Origin: Stropharia rugosoannulata
Taxonomy: Eukaryota > Basidiomycota > Agaricomycetes > Agaricales > Strophariaceae
Assembly: GCA_028532985.1 (NCBI GenBank)
Contig: JANCIK010000002.1
Coordinates: 1,488,001 to 1,552,000, forward strand
Direction: 5' to 3'
DNA: 64,000 nt
Shown here piece by piece: positions 33,041-44,160 of the stretch (its first letter is position 1; the number at the start of each line of letters is the position of its first letter). The notes under the pieces were generated by a model that saw only the letters and a list, made by a program, of their open reading frames with translations, searched no databases and was not told the DNA's origin. The position numbers and the translations under genes are program-made.

Positions 33041-36000
33041 ATGGCCTCTGTCCTTTTATTTTCCTTCTTTTTTTCCCTCCTGTCATGTCTTAACGCCCAG
33101 AACCTCTCTACGTCGCTCCCAGTTCCGCCTCTCCAGTGGATCAATCTCTCCAACCTCCTTCAGGGCTCCTCTGGTCCTCCTCCTCTCAGGGACGCGGTCG
33201 TGGGTTATGATGACATTAGGTATCCTGCACCTCCTAGTCTTGCATACAAAAGTCCTTACCATCCATAGTCGGTCTCTCATTGTGTTCGGAGGCGTGTCAC
33301 AGAGCGGTGTGGCCCAGTCGCAAACGTATCTGTTAGTGGGCTGCGCTCAATTACGCTCCATACTTTTCTGATGCATCAATTACCCCGCGCATATTAGTTT
33401 GGATCTCCAAAGCTTAACTTGGTCTCTGCCATCACCTCCTTTCACTTCCTCGCGTACTCCTCCTGCGAGGAGCTTGGCCCTGTCAGGTGGTGATTTTGCA
33501 GCTAGCAAGTCCGTCTTCTCGTCTTTCACATTGAACTTCGATTAATATCACATCCATACAGCCGCCACGGCTTCGTTGTTATTGGTGGCAAAGGCTCGAA
33601 TAATGAACCGCTTTCCGATGTTTGGGTAATTGCATCTCAACTCATTTCACCCTGCAATTACTCACCTTGCTATTCTTAGGAATACGATTTCAATAATCAG
33701 TTCTGGTCTTCAGTTAATCTGTCTCCAGGCGGACCGTCTCCTCGCTGGGGGGCGTCAGGTGGCATCGATATACGTACACCTGCTATCTCCGATCCCATTA
33801 TCCCAGGTCCGAATAACACTTTTTTTCTGGCCGGAGGATTTGACGGAAAAACCGTGGATAACCTTTCCGACGTCTGGCAGCTCAAACTCTCTGGAACTCT
33901 CTCTTCTAACCTCCCAAACGATGTAGACGGAAGCTGGCAACAGGTTGCGATAAAGTCTTTGCCTGGCAGAGTCGGCGAAGCTAGTACTGTGGTAGGACAA
34001 GAAATTATTGCCTCGGGTGGTTGCGCCTCGAGTCAAGCTCTGACTTCCACGAACATCACTTGTGCTACCCAAGATTCGTTTATAGTCGATATTGCAAATC
34101 AATTATCTATCGCCCCCGGCTCTTGTCCAGCTCCCCGGGTGGCCCCGGTTTTGGTTCCGAACTTTAATACCTTTTCCACGTCTTTTTCCTCGCAGGTATT
34201 GCTTTTAATGGGGACGTTCAACACTTCGCAATGGAATGACTCCAATGGTCTGGCCGATGGCGAAGTTGTAAGTGTCATAATTTCGTATATTTGTATTTCC
34301 CTCAATTAATAGTCAACTTGATTAGGCCATACTAGACATAAATACAGGGACGTGGGCAAGAGTTATACCTTCTGGTGATCCCGACTCAACTCCAAAAGTT
34401 CCTTCTCCGCGTCAAGGTGCTGCCGCCATCTCGTTTTCCCAAGCACTTGTTGGGTCATCCCGATCATCTTCGACTGATGTTCTTGTAAGCGATTCGCATC
34501 GTTGATAGTTTGCTGTCTTAAATGTTCTCGTCAGGTTTTTGGCGGCCAGGACAGCAATGGAAATTTCCTGTCAGAACTCTGGATGCTTCGTGCATACAAC
34601 GGCGTTCTCAGTCCCTCAAACACTACTTTTGCCTCTGGTCCACTTAAGACTGGTGTAAATGCAGATGGTTCTGGCGTCCAGATTAATTTCTTGACGCAAT
34701 GCGCTTCGTTAGTGGCAAGTTCAACTGTCAATCCCACTGGTACTTCAAGTCCTTCGTCAACCTCTTCTGGCAAAGGCCCCACCAAGACCGGATCTAATCC
34801 ATCTCAATCGAGTTCTACTTCCGAAAATATACAGGATACATTTAACACATCATTTTCTCATAAAATTCTACTACCCTTGTCTCTTTTACTCCTGACTCCC
34901 GTTATTCTTTTTTCCAGGTGGGCGCGAGCTACGCCCCAATCAGGTTGGCTCCCCGCATATCGCGTTTCATTGGTTTCCGCATTCATGTTACTAGGAGTCG
35001 CTTCGTACACTGTAGGCATTGCCGGGTTCGCCTTGGCCTTCACCTCAATATCTTCGTCATCCTCGTCCAAGAGTATTCATCTTAAGACTGGTCACGGAAT
35101 AGCTGGCCTAATTTTTTTCTCTGTTTTCTACGTCCTCGTCCCTCTTCTTGCACTTGTGGATCTGTGCGCCGAATATCGAAGAAGCTTTACTACACTACGG
35201 AGCGACCTCGGCAACACAGCGTCAGTTACAACGGACGAAAAATTCGAGTCCGTGCCTATGCGACCAAGGAGCCGCACACCCAGTCTCCAGAACACAACGC
35301 CACCCGCCACTCCACGTCCGCGGGCCATGTCCTGGGACACCTCCATGAAGCTCCGTCTGCCGACACAGGATGATGGGGGCGTGTCCAGTGACTCGCCCCT
35401 CTCGTCTACGCCCACGCCTCTCCAACATGGGTTTGAAGTGCTCAATCGCGGGCACCGCCCTCGTAAACTGAGCGGACCATGGGAGACCGCAAGCGTTCCT
35501 GGGGGGCCTGGACGGGTGCCTTCGACCAGACGGTTAGGCGAGATCGATTGGCTCCTCCGCCGACGTAGCCTCAATGCAGTCGTGAGTCCCCCGCAATCTC
35601 AGTTTATCCACAATTTTACTCAACCATTTTTATCCATTTTCCATGATGGCCATACCGTACAGGGTGAACTCGACTACGCGATTACACAAGCTCATAACAC
35701 TCGCTTCTACTCCACTGGCGCCGTGGACCCCGAGCCAGAGATACCCACCGAGTTCCGTACCATTGTCCACTTCCCCACGCCTCAGAAAGCATTAGCCCAC
35801 TTGCTCGCCCATCTATCCCTACTGGGCCTATTCGCTGTTACTCTTGCCGCGCTCTTCATGCACGCGCGGCTATTCCTTTTCATCCTATTCCTTCTATGGA
35901 CAATCGTGTTCTACGTTGTCATATTCATCCTCGCGTGGCATGGCCGGCCGGGGGCGTCCATCCTCACGACCGCCGTGTGGCGTTTGCGTGGGCTCTCGTC

Positions 36001-36325
36001 TGACGCAGCACCATCCACACTTGCGCCCGACTCTGATCTCCGAGCATCCACCATCCTGCACAGTTCGATCCCGGAGTTAACGCCTACGTCAGGAAGCGGG
36101 TTCGGTCCATACACGCATCACCGCCCACCCGTGCGTACTTCAACGCAGCTCGACGAACTTCCTTACGTGCGCGGCACGCCTCTGAGCGTCGCCTCGGACG
36201 ATAACGATGACGAGGATCTTGACGAGGACACGCGACAGCGCCTAATAGAGGAGGAGATGGAGCGGCGTGATGTATCTATTGTCACTGTTCCCCGGCGCAA
36301 ACTCTACTTGACCAATCCCTCATGA
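33041..36325 (+). CDS. Kelch-repeat membrane protein
   Basis: Multi-exon gene starting at 33041 with a signal peptide (SVLLFSFFFSLLSCLNAQ). Kelch-type blades follow: SLIVFGGVSQSG, HGFVVIGGKGSNNEPLSDVW, FFLAGGFDGKTVDNLSDVW, and VFGGQDSNGNFLSELW. The last exon (about 34,530-36,325) begins inside that final blade, passes a Ser/Thr-rich stalk, then a membrane region: ILLPLSLLLLTPVILF, a segment around FMLLGVASYTVGIAGFA, HGIAGLIFFSVFYVLVPLLA, and two more near LFAVTLAALFMHARLF and FYVVIFILAW. Long cytoplasmic Ser/Pro-rich loops and an acidic tail (DNDDEDLDEDTR) complete it. The layout suggests a cell-surface sensor or wall-linked protein. The middle pair of helices with a TGHGIAG motif recalls cytochrome b561-like modules, but haem ligands are not established. 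Confidence 0.75.
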
Positions 36326-36727
36326 ACCCCGGCGTACACAGTCTATATCTTTACCCTAGGACATTGCTTCTTGCTGCTTTCCTTGTTAATCGTACCATTT
36401 ACATTGTTGTAACTCATTTAGTTAGTGTACGTGTTCTCATGACCCCACCCACACAGGACGATATTACTACCTACCATCTACCATCCGCTATCCGCTCGGG
36501 CTACGCTTTCGAATACACCAATCTGATCAATGCCTTTTATATTATTACAATGGGATTATTATAAAGGGTAGATTATATGGCACTGCCATGTAAAAAGAGG
36601 TTAAAGGATAGCGTTGCAATGTTGACGGTCCACGAGTCCCATAGAGTCCATGATAAGAAATGTAATGAACGAAAAATATGATGTGCGGCCGGGCATAAAA
36701 GAGTAGTCTCACTGGGTCCATCCATAC
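36326..36727. other. Convergent 3' spacer
   Basis: Lies between the tail-to-tail kelch gene and the low-complexity gene. AT-rich 3' flanks; no further feature was seen. Confidence 0.45.
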
Positions 36728-39635
36728 TCACGTATTGTCCCTATCTACGATTACGTCCCTCCTCCAACGGTCCACCAGGCTTAACTTGGCCTCGTCGTGC
36801 ATCGGCGGTGGGGACGGTGGCATGGGTATTGGTCCCATGGGCATCATGGGCATAGGTGTCATCATTGGCGGCCCAAAGAAGCCCGAACCCATCATCGATG
36901 CATTCATGAGCATGTTGCTCTGCATTTGAGCTTGCATCATCATTTGCTGTTGTTGCGCCTGCTGCGCGGCCAGCATCTGGTATTGAGTACGTCGTTGGTG
37001 TTCTGGATGTAGCCCGAGCGGCGTGTCATCCTCATCTCCCGTATTCACGTTTGGTATCAATGTAGATGGTAAGCGCGATGCACGGATGCCAAGAGGCTCA
37101 TCGTCGTCTTCGTCTGCTGCCTGACGGGAGTGTACGGAAGATTTGGCCTTGAGCAGGACATGTGAAAGAGGCTTATCTTCGTCCTCCGAGTCCTGAGGGT
37201 ACTGGGACAGCTTCGCACGGACCTTGTGGATGGCAGCAGAGAGTGGAACGTCTTCTTCACTATCGTTATCGATAGCAGGATGGGACATCTTCCGGTTGTG
37301 GTTAGGATACCTTGGACCAACTCCTGTAGTGCGCCTAGGCCCTTGGTCCTCGTCTTCAGACGAATGCCAAATGTCTGAACTCAGCTTATGCGTGCTCGCC
37401 GCGACGTCATTCTCATCTTCACTTTCTGAGCTTGTTTCAGCATCTGAATCGGATGGCTTGGGAGGGGCTCGTCTTGCACTTCGCTCGATGGTGGGTAAAA
37501 CAGGCGGTTCTGCAGACACTCGAGGGCTAGAGGGTTGTTCAGAAACTGCGATATGTTCAGCAGTTGGCGCCTCTTCATCTTCGTGGTTGCCCTTCTTTTT
37601 CTTTTTGCCCTTCTTTTTCTCTTTGTTGCGCGCCTCTTGCTCTTCTTGGAGGCGCCTAGCCTCCTTCTCCTTCATCTCTGCAGCTTCTATTTCTTTCAAC
37701 TTCGCCATTTCTTTCTCCCAAAATGTGTCCACTCCGAACACCGAACGTGAGCTAGGGAGGCGAGCAACATTAGGAGGTGCAAGTGTATTATTATTTTTAC
37801 CTGCGTCTCCGTCGAAATTGAGAAGAGGTTTCATAGTAACCGAGGGATGTCGAGCCAAGTTCGCTCCAGGAGTACTTTGAGAGCCGTATGAAGCTTGTCG
37901 GTCGGGAAGGCCTGGTTTGGCTTTCAGGCTCTCGGGATCAATTAAAGTGCTTATACGACCTGATGAATCGCGTGCCATCATAGACGGCCTTTGATCCCCA
38001 GTGAAAACTCTGTAGCATATTTTCAGTAGCTGTACTTAATAGAGGAACAATATACAACGTACCGTTGTTTAGCACGCATCTGGGCTTTGCGAGCTTCCAG
38101 ATCATCAATCAGACTCTTTCCGTACAACTTGCCAGCCGGTCGAGAAACTTTCCCATCAGGATCTAACTGAGGAAGAACCGGTATGCTGGCGTCTTTTTCT
38201 GCGGGCTCGAAAACAGCTTGCTCCCCATCTTCTGTTGCCCTAGGAAGATTCGTCAAGTCTTGATAAGATACAGCTCCGGGTATAGCCAAAGTACTACGGA
38301 ATGTCTTTTGAGAGAGTGAAAGATCGGCGTAAGGAGTAGGCGTAAATATGTTGGAAGCAATCATAGCATTGCCGACGTCCAGGGCAGAAGCAGAAGACAA
38401 TCGACGAGTAGAACGCGCCCCCGGAGGCAGCGGGGGCCCGTCCGTCGTTGCCTCAAATCCGTCCTGCACCTTACTACGCAGAGCGAGGTTTTTAGGCTTT
38501 GACACTGGCTGAAGAGGACTCGGCATGACAAGAACTTTAGGCCGAAGTAAGTCCAACGTCGAGAATCGCCGCTCGCGTACAACTGGATCTTCTGTAACCA
38601 CAGAGTAGGCGTCGTTCTCTAGCATCTGCCTTGATCCCATAGTTGCATTAGAGTACGAGCGCACCCTTGATGCCGCCTTGGGATCAAATCGCGAGATATG
38701 CGACGGCTCCGGAATAGCAAACGGGTTGTCCTCAGCAGGCTTTTCGGCGATTATCTGCGCCACGTCCTCCATGAGCAACCGTGAATTCATTGTCCCACTC
38801 GAGTATGTTCGACCGTGGACCCGCGAGAGCGGGTCGGCACCTGGGGAAGGCGAGCGCACAGAACCACTCGGGAACGGGACCATCATAGGCTGCGAGGGAG
38901 TTTGTGAGGCGAACGATTCCGAGCGGCGGTGATGGAAGGGTAGGCTGGACGGCTCCATGCCGACCAGGTCAAGAGGGGAGCCAAATGAACGGCGGCGCTG
39001 GCGCGCATCTGGGATCAATAATTCATTCGCCTCAAAGTCCCCGCCCAGGCTCATTGATTTTGCCGTGACAACTCCGTGTCTAGGAGAGGTGAGCGAGGGC
39101 TCATTGTTATTCGTAGCAGGGACGTGCGAGCGAGTCGATCCTACTGCAGGCGTGGATTGCTTGCCCTTGCCCTTCGCAGACTTCTTGTCTTTCGGAATAA
39201 ATGCGTCAAGCCCCCACGATGTAAGATCTACCTCAAGCCCATTCTCCTCCTCGTCTTCTTCCTCGTGGCCATCCGAAGTGGTGTCTGCATGAAAGGGATT
39301 GCGGAGAGCGTCTATTGAGGCTTTGGATGCCCGCGAGCGGCGGGTGTCAAGAGCGGATTCCCGCCCACCTAGGCTGCCTGACTCAGTGGCTCCAAGGTAG
39401 TCACTTCTCCTCGACTGGACTTGCGGTCGAGCTGCAGGATTGCGACGGAGATGGGCGAAGATTGCGCTTTCCTGGGCGGATCGCACTGGGACATGAGGGT
39501 TGTCTGGATCGTTGTCATACTCTACAACAGCACGTTACAGCCCCAGAAAGCACCATATGCATCAACAAGGGGCGTACCTAGCAGAGCCGCAGCGAGCTGG
39601 AGACGAGAGAAGAGGGCGGCTGGCGTTGTAGCCAT
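36728..39635 (-). CDS. Large low-complexity protein, 932 residues
   Basis: Three exons (39635-39578, 39521-38063 and 38009-36728) fit one frame exactly. The N-terminus ALFSRLQLAAALLEYDNDP and the segment KSLIDDLEARKAQMRAKQRV followed by FTGDQRPSMMAR look conserved; the latter is split by the second intron. The rest is largely disordered: Ser/Arg-rich, a Lys/Glu coiled-coil stretch (WEKEMAKLKEIEAAEMKEKE, then KKKGKKKKKG), acidic patches, and a Gln/Met/Pro-rich end (MTPMPMMPMGPIPMPPSPPP). The last residues VDRWRRDVIVDRD form a short helix. I do not recognise a named family; the conserved islands suggest a fungal scaffold protein. The start lies 66 bp upstream of the region's next feature, the GRP94 stop (39702), and is on the same strand. 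Confidence 0.7.
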
Positions 39636-39701
39636 TCAGGAGAGCCAGCACAAATGGTAGTCGACTACCAAGTTAAGTATTGATTATATAAGCGATTGTT
39701 A

Positions 39702-42700
39702 CTACAATTCATCATGTTGTACAACTACGTTCCCATCCTCATCAATTTCCTCCATCTCAATCGAAATCTGTCCAAAAAATCCTTAGCTTTGTATCCCGTC
39801 AAAAGTAATATCTATCTTACCTTGTCTTTCATCTCGTCAGGGAGAGTGATGCCCACCTTGCCATTGTCTTCAGGCATCGTGAACTCTGGCTCTGGAACCT
39901 CGGGTGCGACAGGAGGGGCAGGTCGTACGGTCTCATCGGTTTCCGCCTCCTCCGAAACTCCCAATGACCTTCTCAATACGCGGTCTACTCGCGAGAAGAA
40001 TCTATAGGCGACAGATTAGTATCATACTGACACGACCTATCACAGAGAATGAATAACTGACCTGTTGCTATCCGTCACTTCAAATCCTGAGCGCACTAGG
40101 GCACCATCAATCAAGATAGACGCTACTTCCTTCAGTTCTTCCTCTGCCTCTAGATCCCTTTCGTCTTCATCCGTCGGAAGTGCGGATACACGACGTAAAA
40201 GACCTTCAATCAAAGGAGAGCGTGGATTGATTTCAAGGTTCTTGGCCTTCAGAGCGAAGTCGTGAAGAATGCCGCCTCGATTGCCCTTGGCGTTTGAAGC
40301 CGCTGTAAAAATCCGATTAGACCTTTACAACGCCTGTGGAGCAGAGTACGTACACATCATCTTCTGGACATTCGCGGTGTAACCAAACTGGTCGGCCACA
40401 ATGGCACATGGGCTCTTAACAAGGCGGTTTGAAAGAGTGACTATCAAAAAGAAATTAACAGGCATACTTTTTGGATCTAGTGTTATGTTGGTCTTACCTT
40501 CTTTCACCACATCACCTGCCTGTTCCTTGAGCCACTCGAGTAGGGGTTGATAACGCTCCTCTAACTCCTTTTGCTGCTCTTTCTCCTCTTCGGGGTCGAG
40601 GTCTGCAAAGATATAAGCACCACTTGCATACTAATACCCTGAAGGAAAGGCGCACCTTCGTCACCGAACTTGAGACCAGCCTTAGCAGCATTTTGGAACG
40701 GAATACGTTTCCATTCACGGAGGTTCCCGAACAGAATTTCGTCCAAAGGCTCAGTAAGAAGCAGAACCTCGTATCCACGAGCATGAAGTTTTTCAATGAA
40801 CACGCTCTGTGCCAAGTCTTCCGGCTTCTTGCCCATCTCAGAGAGGTAGAAGATTTGCTTCTGGCCCTTCTTCATGTTCTCCAGGTACTACAAAAAAGCA
40901 AGAAGTCAGACCAAAGTTACAGGATGACTTTGAAGACAGAAAAGTGACTGACCATGTCGAACGACGTGTTGTTCCTTTGGTTAGTAGTGAAGCGCACCAA
41001 GGATGCCAACTTCTCGCGGTTCTTCTCGTCCTCGACAGCACCGAGCTTAAGCACCGAGCCGAAAGTCTCTTGCATCTTCTCGAATTGTTCCTGGTCCCCT
41101 TTATCTGTGATTTTTGCGAAGAGCTGGATAATGCGCTTGAGGATGATTTGTCTAAGTTGCCGCATGAACTTGTTCGATTGCAGTGTCTCGCGGGACACAT
41201 TCAAAGGGAGATCCTCGGCTGAATGGATACATGAGTCTTAGCTAGTATCATTGGTAGTAGTTGGCTCACCGTCTATGACGACTTTCACCCACGCGGCCCA
41301 TTGAGGCAAAGCGGAGTCACCAAGGTCGGAGGTGATAAATGTGCGCTTAACGAGGAGCTTGACATCTTTCGACTTGTATTCAAGTGGCTTTTGCCAGTAA
41401 TCCTCAGTCCTGCACATTTTTAAGTCCAGTTCTGCAAATGCTTAAGGAAGAAGAGACTGACAATTTTGACGGGAAAAACATGAGCGCTTTGAAAGCAACG
41501 CCAGAGCCAGCATCACCGGAGAAGTGCTGCCATGCTAAAGGGGTGCCAAAGTCCTTGAAATATGAAGTATAGAACAAACGGTACTCCTCTAATACACAAG
41601 CCGTCAATGAGCCTGGAAAAGCTATGTTTAGAAAGGAAAGTATACCATCTGTGATATTCTTCGGATCCCGAGCCCAAAGTGGGGGTTGCGCATTGAGATG
41701 CGTCCACTGCTCCTTGGTGACATTCACCATTTTTGGGGGCGGCATCTCCGCCTTTTCATCGTCCTTGCTAATGTCTTCGACGATAGCCTCGTCTTCGTCA
41801 ACATCTGCATCTGCCTCAGGTATCTCTACAGCCTCTGGCGCAGACTCAGTCTCGGCAGGGGAATCTTCCGCAGCTAGGGTCTCCTCAACTACAGCAGGTG
41901 TCTCCTCGGGAACCTCTTCAACCCAGGTCTCGTACAAATAAATAGGGAATGACGAAGAGAACTTCGAGTGCTTGTGCCTAAGGATTAATGAGTGCCTTGC
42001 ATCAAAATCACCATTAAAGAAAATGCTTACACAAGACCAGACAATGTAGCTGGATCTGCGTACTCCGTTGCGTCGTTCTTCAAGTACAGGGTGATTTCTG
42101 TGCCTCTCCCGATAGTATTTCCGCGAGGGTCGGGGTAGACATCGAAGGTGCTATCATCACTGGATGATGCGAAGACGTGCTGGACGGGGTTTGGGTTATT
42201 TGCTGTCTTGGGAGGGATCGACGCGACCTCAACGCGGTCGGCTACGAGGAAGCTACTGTAGAAACCGAGACCAAAAGCGCCGATCAGGTTGCCCGTTGCC
42301 GCTGTCGATTCGGCGCCTTCTGCTTTGGCCAGGAACTCTGAAGTGCCAGATTTTGCGAGGGTACCCTGAAAATAGTCATAAAGATTAGCACTGAAGCAGG
42401 TATGAACAGAAGACTTATTTAGTAACGCACCAAGTTGTTGGTGAGCTCTTCTGGAGACATACCAATTCCCGTGTCTGTAATGAGCAGCTCCGTGAGTATA
42501 ACACCGCTGGGCCTCATATTGTTCAAAGACCCGTACCTGCAATAACAAGACGTGCGCCATCCTCATCCTTTACGGCCTTGATAGTAATGTTAAGAGAATC
42601 AGACCCATCCCAGATTGACCGATCGGTAAGCGCCGTAAGGCGCAGCTTTTCCAGTGCGTCGTTCGCATTCGAAATAAGCTCTCGCAGAAAGATTTCTCTA

Positions 42701-43036
42701 CATTTTACGCGCGTTGAGTCTCGGCCCAACCACTGATAAGTACAGTACTGTTGAATCACTCACTGATGAGAGTACAGACTGATCAAGCAGACTCCAAGTC
42801 AGAATGCAGGTCGCAAGTCCATGTGGAAGCATATCTTACCTGTTGATCACAATCTTGCGTAGGCGCGCAACATCACTCTATACAACAATCAACCGCGGGC
42901 TTACATCCAATCGCGTCTACTCGCCCACCTGATAGTTGTGCTTCACCGGGGCCTGCTGAGCAGCGCCGGCATCCTGCGCTGAAGTGTAGGATGCAAGGAA
43001 AGAGAGAGAAAGAAGGAGAGGTCGAACGAGACGCAT
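39702..43036 (-). CDS. ER HSP90 chaperone (GRP94 type) with HDEL
   Basis: Multi-exon gene. The start MRLVRPLLLSLSFLASYTSA is a clear signal peptide. Hsp90 blocks follow in order: VARLRKIVINSLYSHQ, EIFLRELISNANDALEKL (ATP-binding domain), GTLAKSGTSEFL, GAFGLGFYSSFLVADRVEV, a long acidic linker (PEETPAVVEETLAAED onward), WTHLNAQPPLWARDPKNI, then YTSYFKDFGTPLAWQHF and DLPLNVSRETLQSNK. The last exon, joined at 39769 to MPEDNGKVGITLPDEMKDK, reads IEMEEIDEDG...VVVQHDEL and stops at 39702. HDEL is the fungal ER-retrieval signal, so this is the luminal HSP90, which folds secreted and membrane proteins. One exon is only 15 nt (42764-42778). UPRE-like sites lie upstream. Confidence 0.93.
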
Positions 43037-43138
43037 GTCAGCCTGCGCTACGTATACTCAGGGAGTACAACGGTGATCCAGACGTATGTAAAAGCAATAG
43101 ACAGTTGAGTTGAGTGTAAGCAGATGGCGATTTCTTTA

Positions 43139-43150
43139 CTTATAATTATA
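43139..43150 (-). promoter_or_regulatory. TATA-like element upstream of GRP94
   Basis: On the minus strand the sequence reads TATAATTATAAG, about 103-114 bp upstream of the GRP94 ATG at 43036. Confidence 0.4.
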
Positions 43151-43172
43151 GAGCCCGGGGTATAAGATGGAA

Positions 43173-43180
43173 TGACGTGT
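43173..43180 (+). promoter_or_regulatory. UPRE-like core TGACGTGT
   Basis: TGACGTG core, the half-site recognised by Hac1/XBP1-type factors, 137 bp upstream of the ATG of the ER chaperone gene. Function is inferred from the match and position. Confidence 0.45.
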
Positions 43181-43307
43181 CAGTCGGCGTGGCCACTCTC
43201 AGGCTGTTCTGATCTCTCGTCCTCATCACCTCGTGATCGCGTCTTCTCTAAAACTGCTACATCTCTCCCAACCACATTGAATAGATGTACGACGAGACCT
43301 AACTAAG

Positions 43308-43315
43308 TGACGTGG
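43308..43315 (+). promoter_or_regulatory. UPRE-like core TGACGTGG
   Basis: An exact TGACGTGG core, 272 bp upstream of the GRP94 ATG and 55 bp from the edge of element B. With the site at 43173 it gives two unfolded-protein-response-type sites in one promoter. Confidence 0.5.
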
Positions 43316-43370
43316 CAAGGATACTAGCAAGTCTTACTTTAAAAAGTTGTACAGGTTTAGCAAACCATTA

Positions 43371-44091
43371 CAGTCGAACCTGAGAAAGGGCATAACCTGT
43401 CGTAAGGCATACCTTTTGTCATCCACCGACTCTGTTCGCGGAGATTTTTGACCCATAGGGCATACCTGCATACCCTAATAAGGCATACCCTTTGGGTCAA
43501 AAAGTGCATACCTTTAGGTGGATTTTGACACCTGGTAATCACTTGGTTAGGCCAGATGCTGTGTAAATGTGTTCATAAATGACGCAAAAGACGCAATTTA
43601 TCAAAAACTATAATATCTAAGTGATTTTTGTTGCTAACAACGAATATTCTAGGCCAATTTTCTTGTAGTTTATGACCCATAGCAGTGCACGTGAGACCAT
43701 TGAGATCAACGGCGGAGATGATGTCAATGACACGAGTCCGTAAACCGGCCCACTCCCAACTTGTCGCGAGGTTCTTCAAGCTGTGTCTACAGTGCGCCGA
43801 CATGTGAATAGCGTCAATGTTCCATTTGCAAGGGAAATGGAGTCGCTTCTGGGGTCATTTAACAGGCAGATGCACTTACAGATCAACGAGGGGCTATGAG
43901 ATACCACTTTGGACCAGTATTTTAAAGACTGGAAGCATGTAAACAGCCTAGTATATATCGTAGATATGCAAAGTATCATTTTTAGGCGATTTTTTACAGT
44001 ATTTTTCTCGGACCTGAGAAAGGGCATAACCTGCAGTAAGGCATACCCTCGGCCGTCCACCGAAGGGTATGCCCTTTCACAGGTTCGACTG
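43371..44091. mobile_element. Element B: TA-flanked inverted-repeat element, related to A
   Basis: Starts CAGTCGAACCTG followed by AGAAAGGGCATAACC. The right end, 44063-44091, is the inverted complement with about 27 of 29 positions matching. TA flanks both ends (43369-43370 and 44092-44093). Repeated GGCATACC words fill the left 150 bp, as ACCCATA words do in element A. Both elements also carry a similar internal motif (TTCGCGGAGATTT here, TTTGCGGGGATTT in A) followed by GACCCATA. A minus-strand frame at 43573-43803 (KNLATSWEWAGLRTRVIDI) has no recognised domain. This fits a non-autonomous Tc1/mariner-class element inserted between GRP94 and the TCERG1 homologue. Confidence 0.8.
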
Positions 44092-44160
44092 TACCTCGCC
44101 AGTAGATGAACTGTAGGACTAAGTATAAGCAAACAACTAAAAATAGATTTACTACTGATG

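Noticed and set aside
37224..37880. 218-codon plus-strand frame with long Phe/Leu run
   Set aside because: It is the mirror of the Lys/Glu-rich coiled coil in the 932-residue gene, not a membrane protein.
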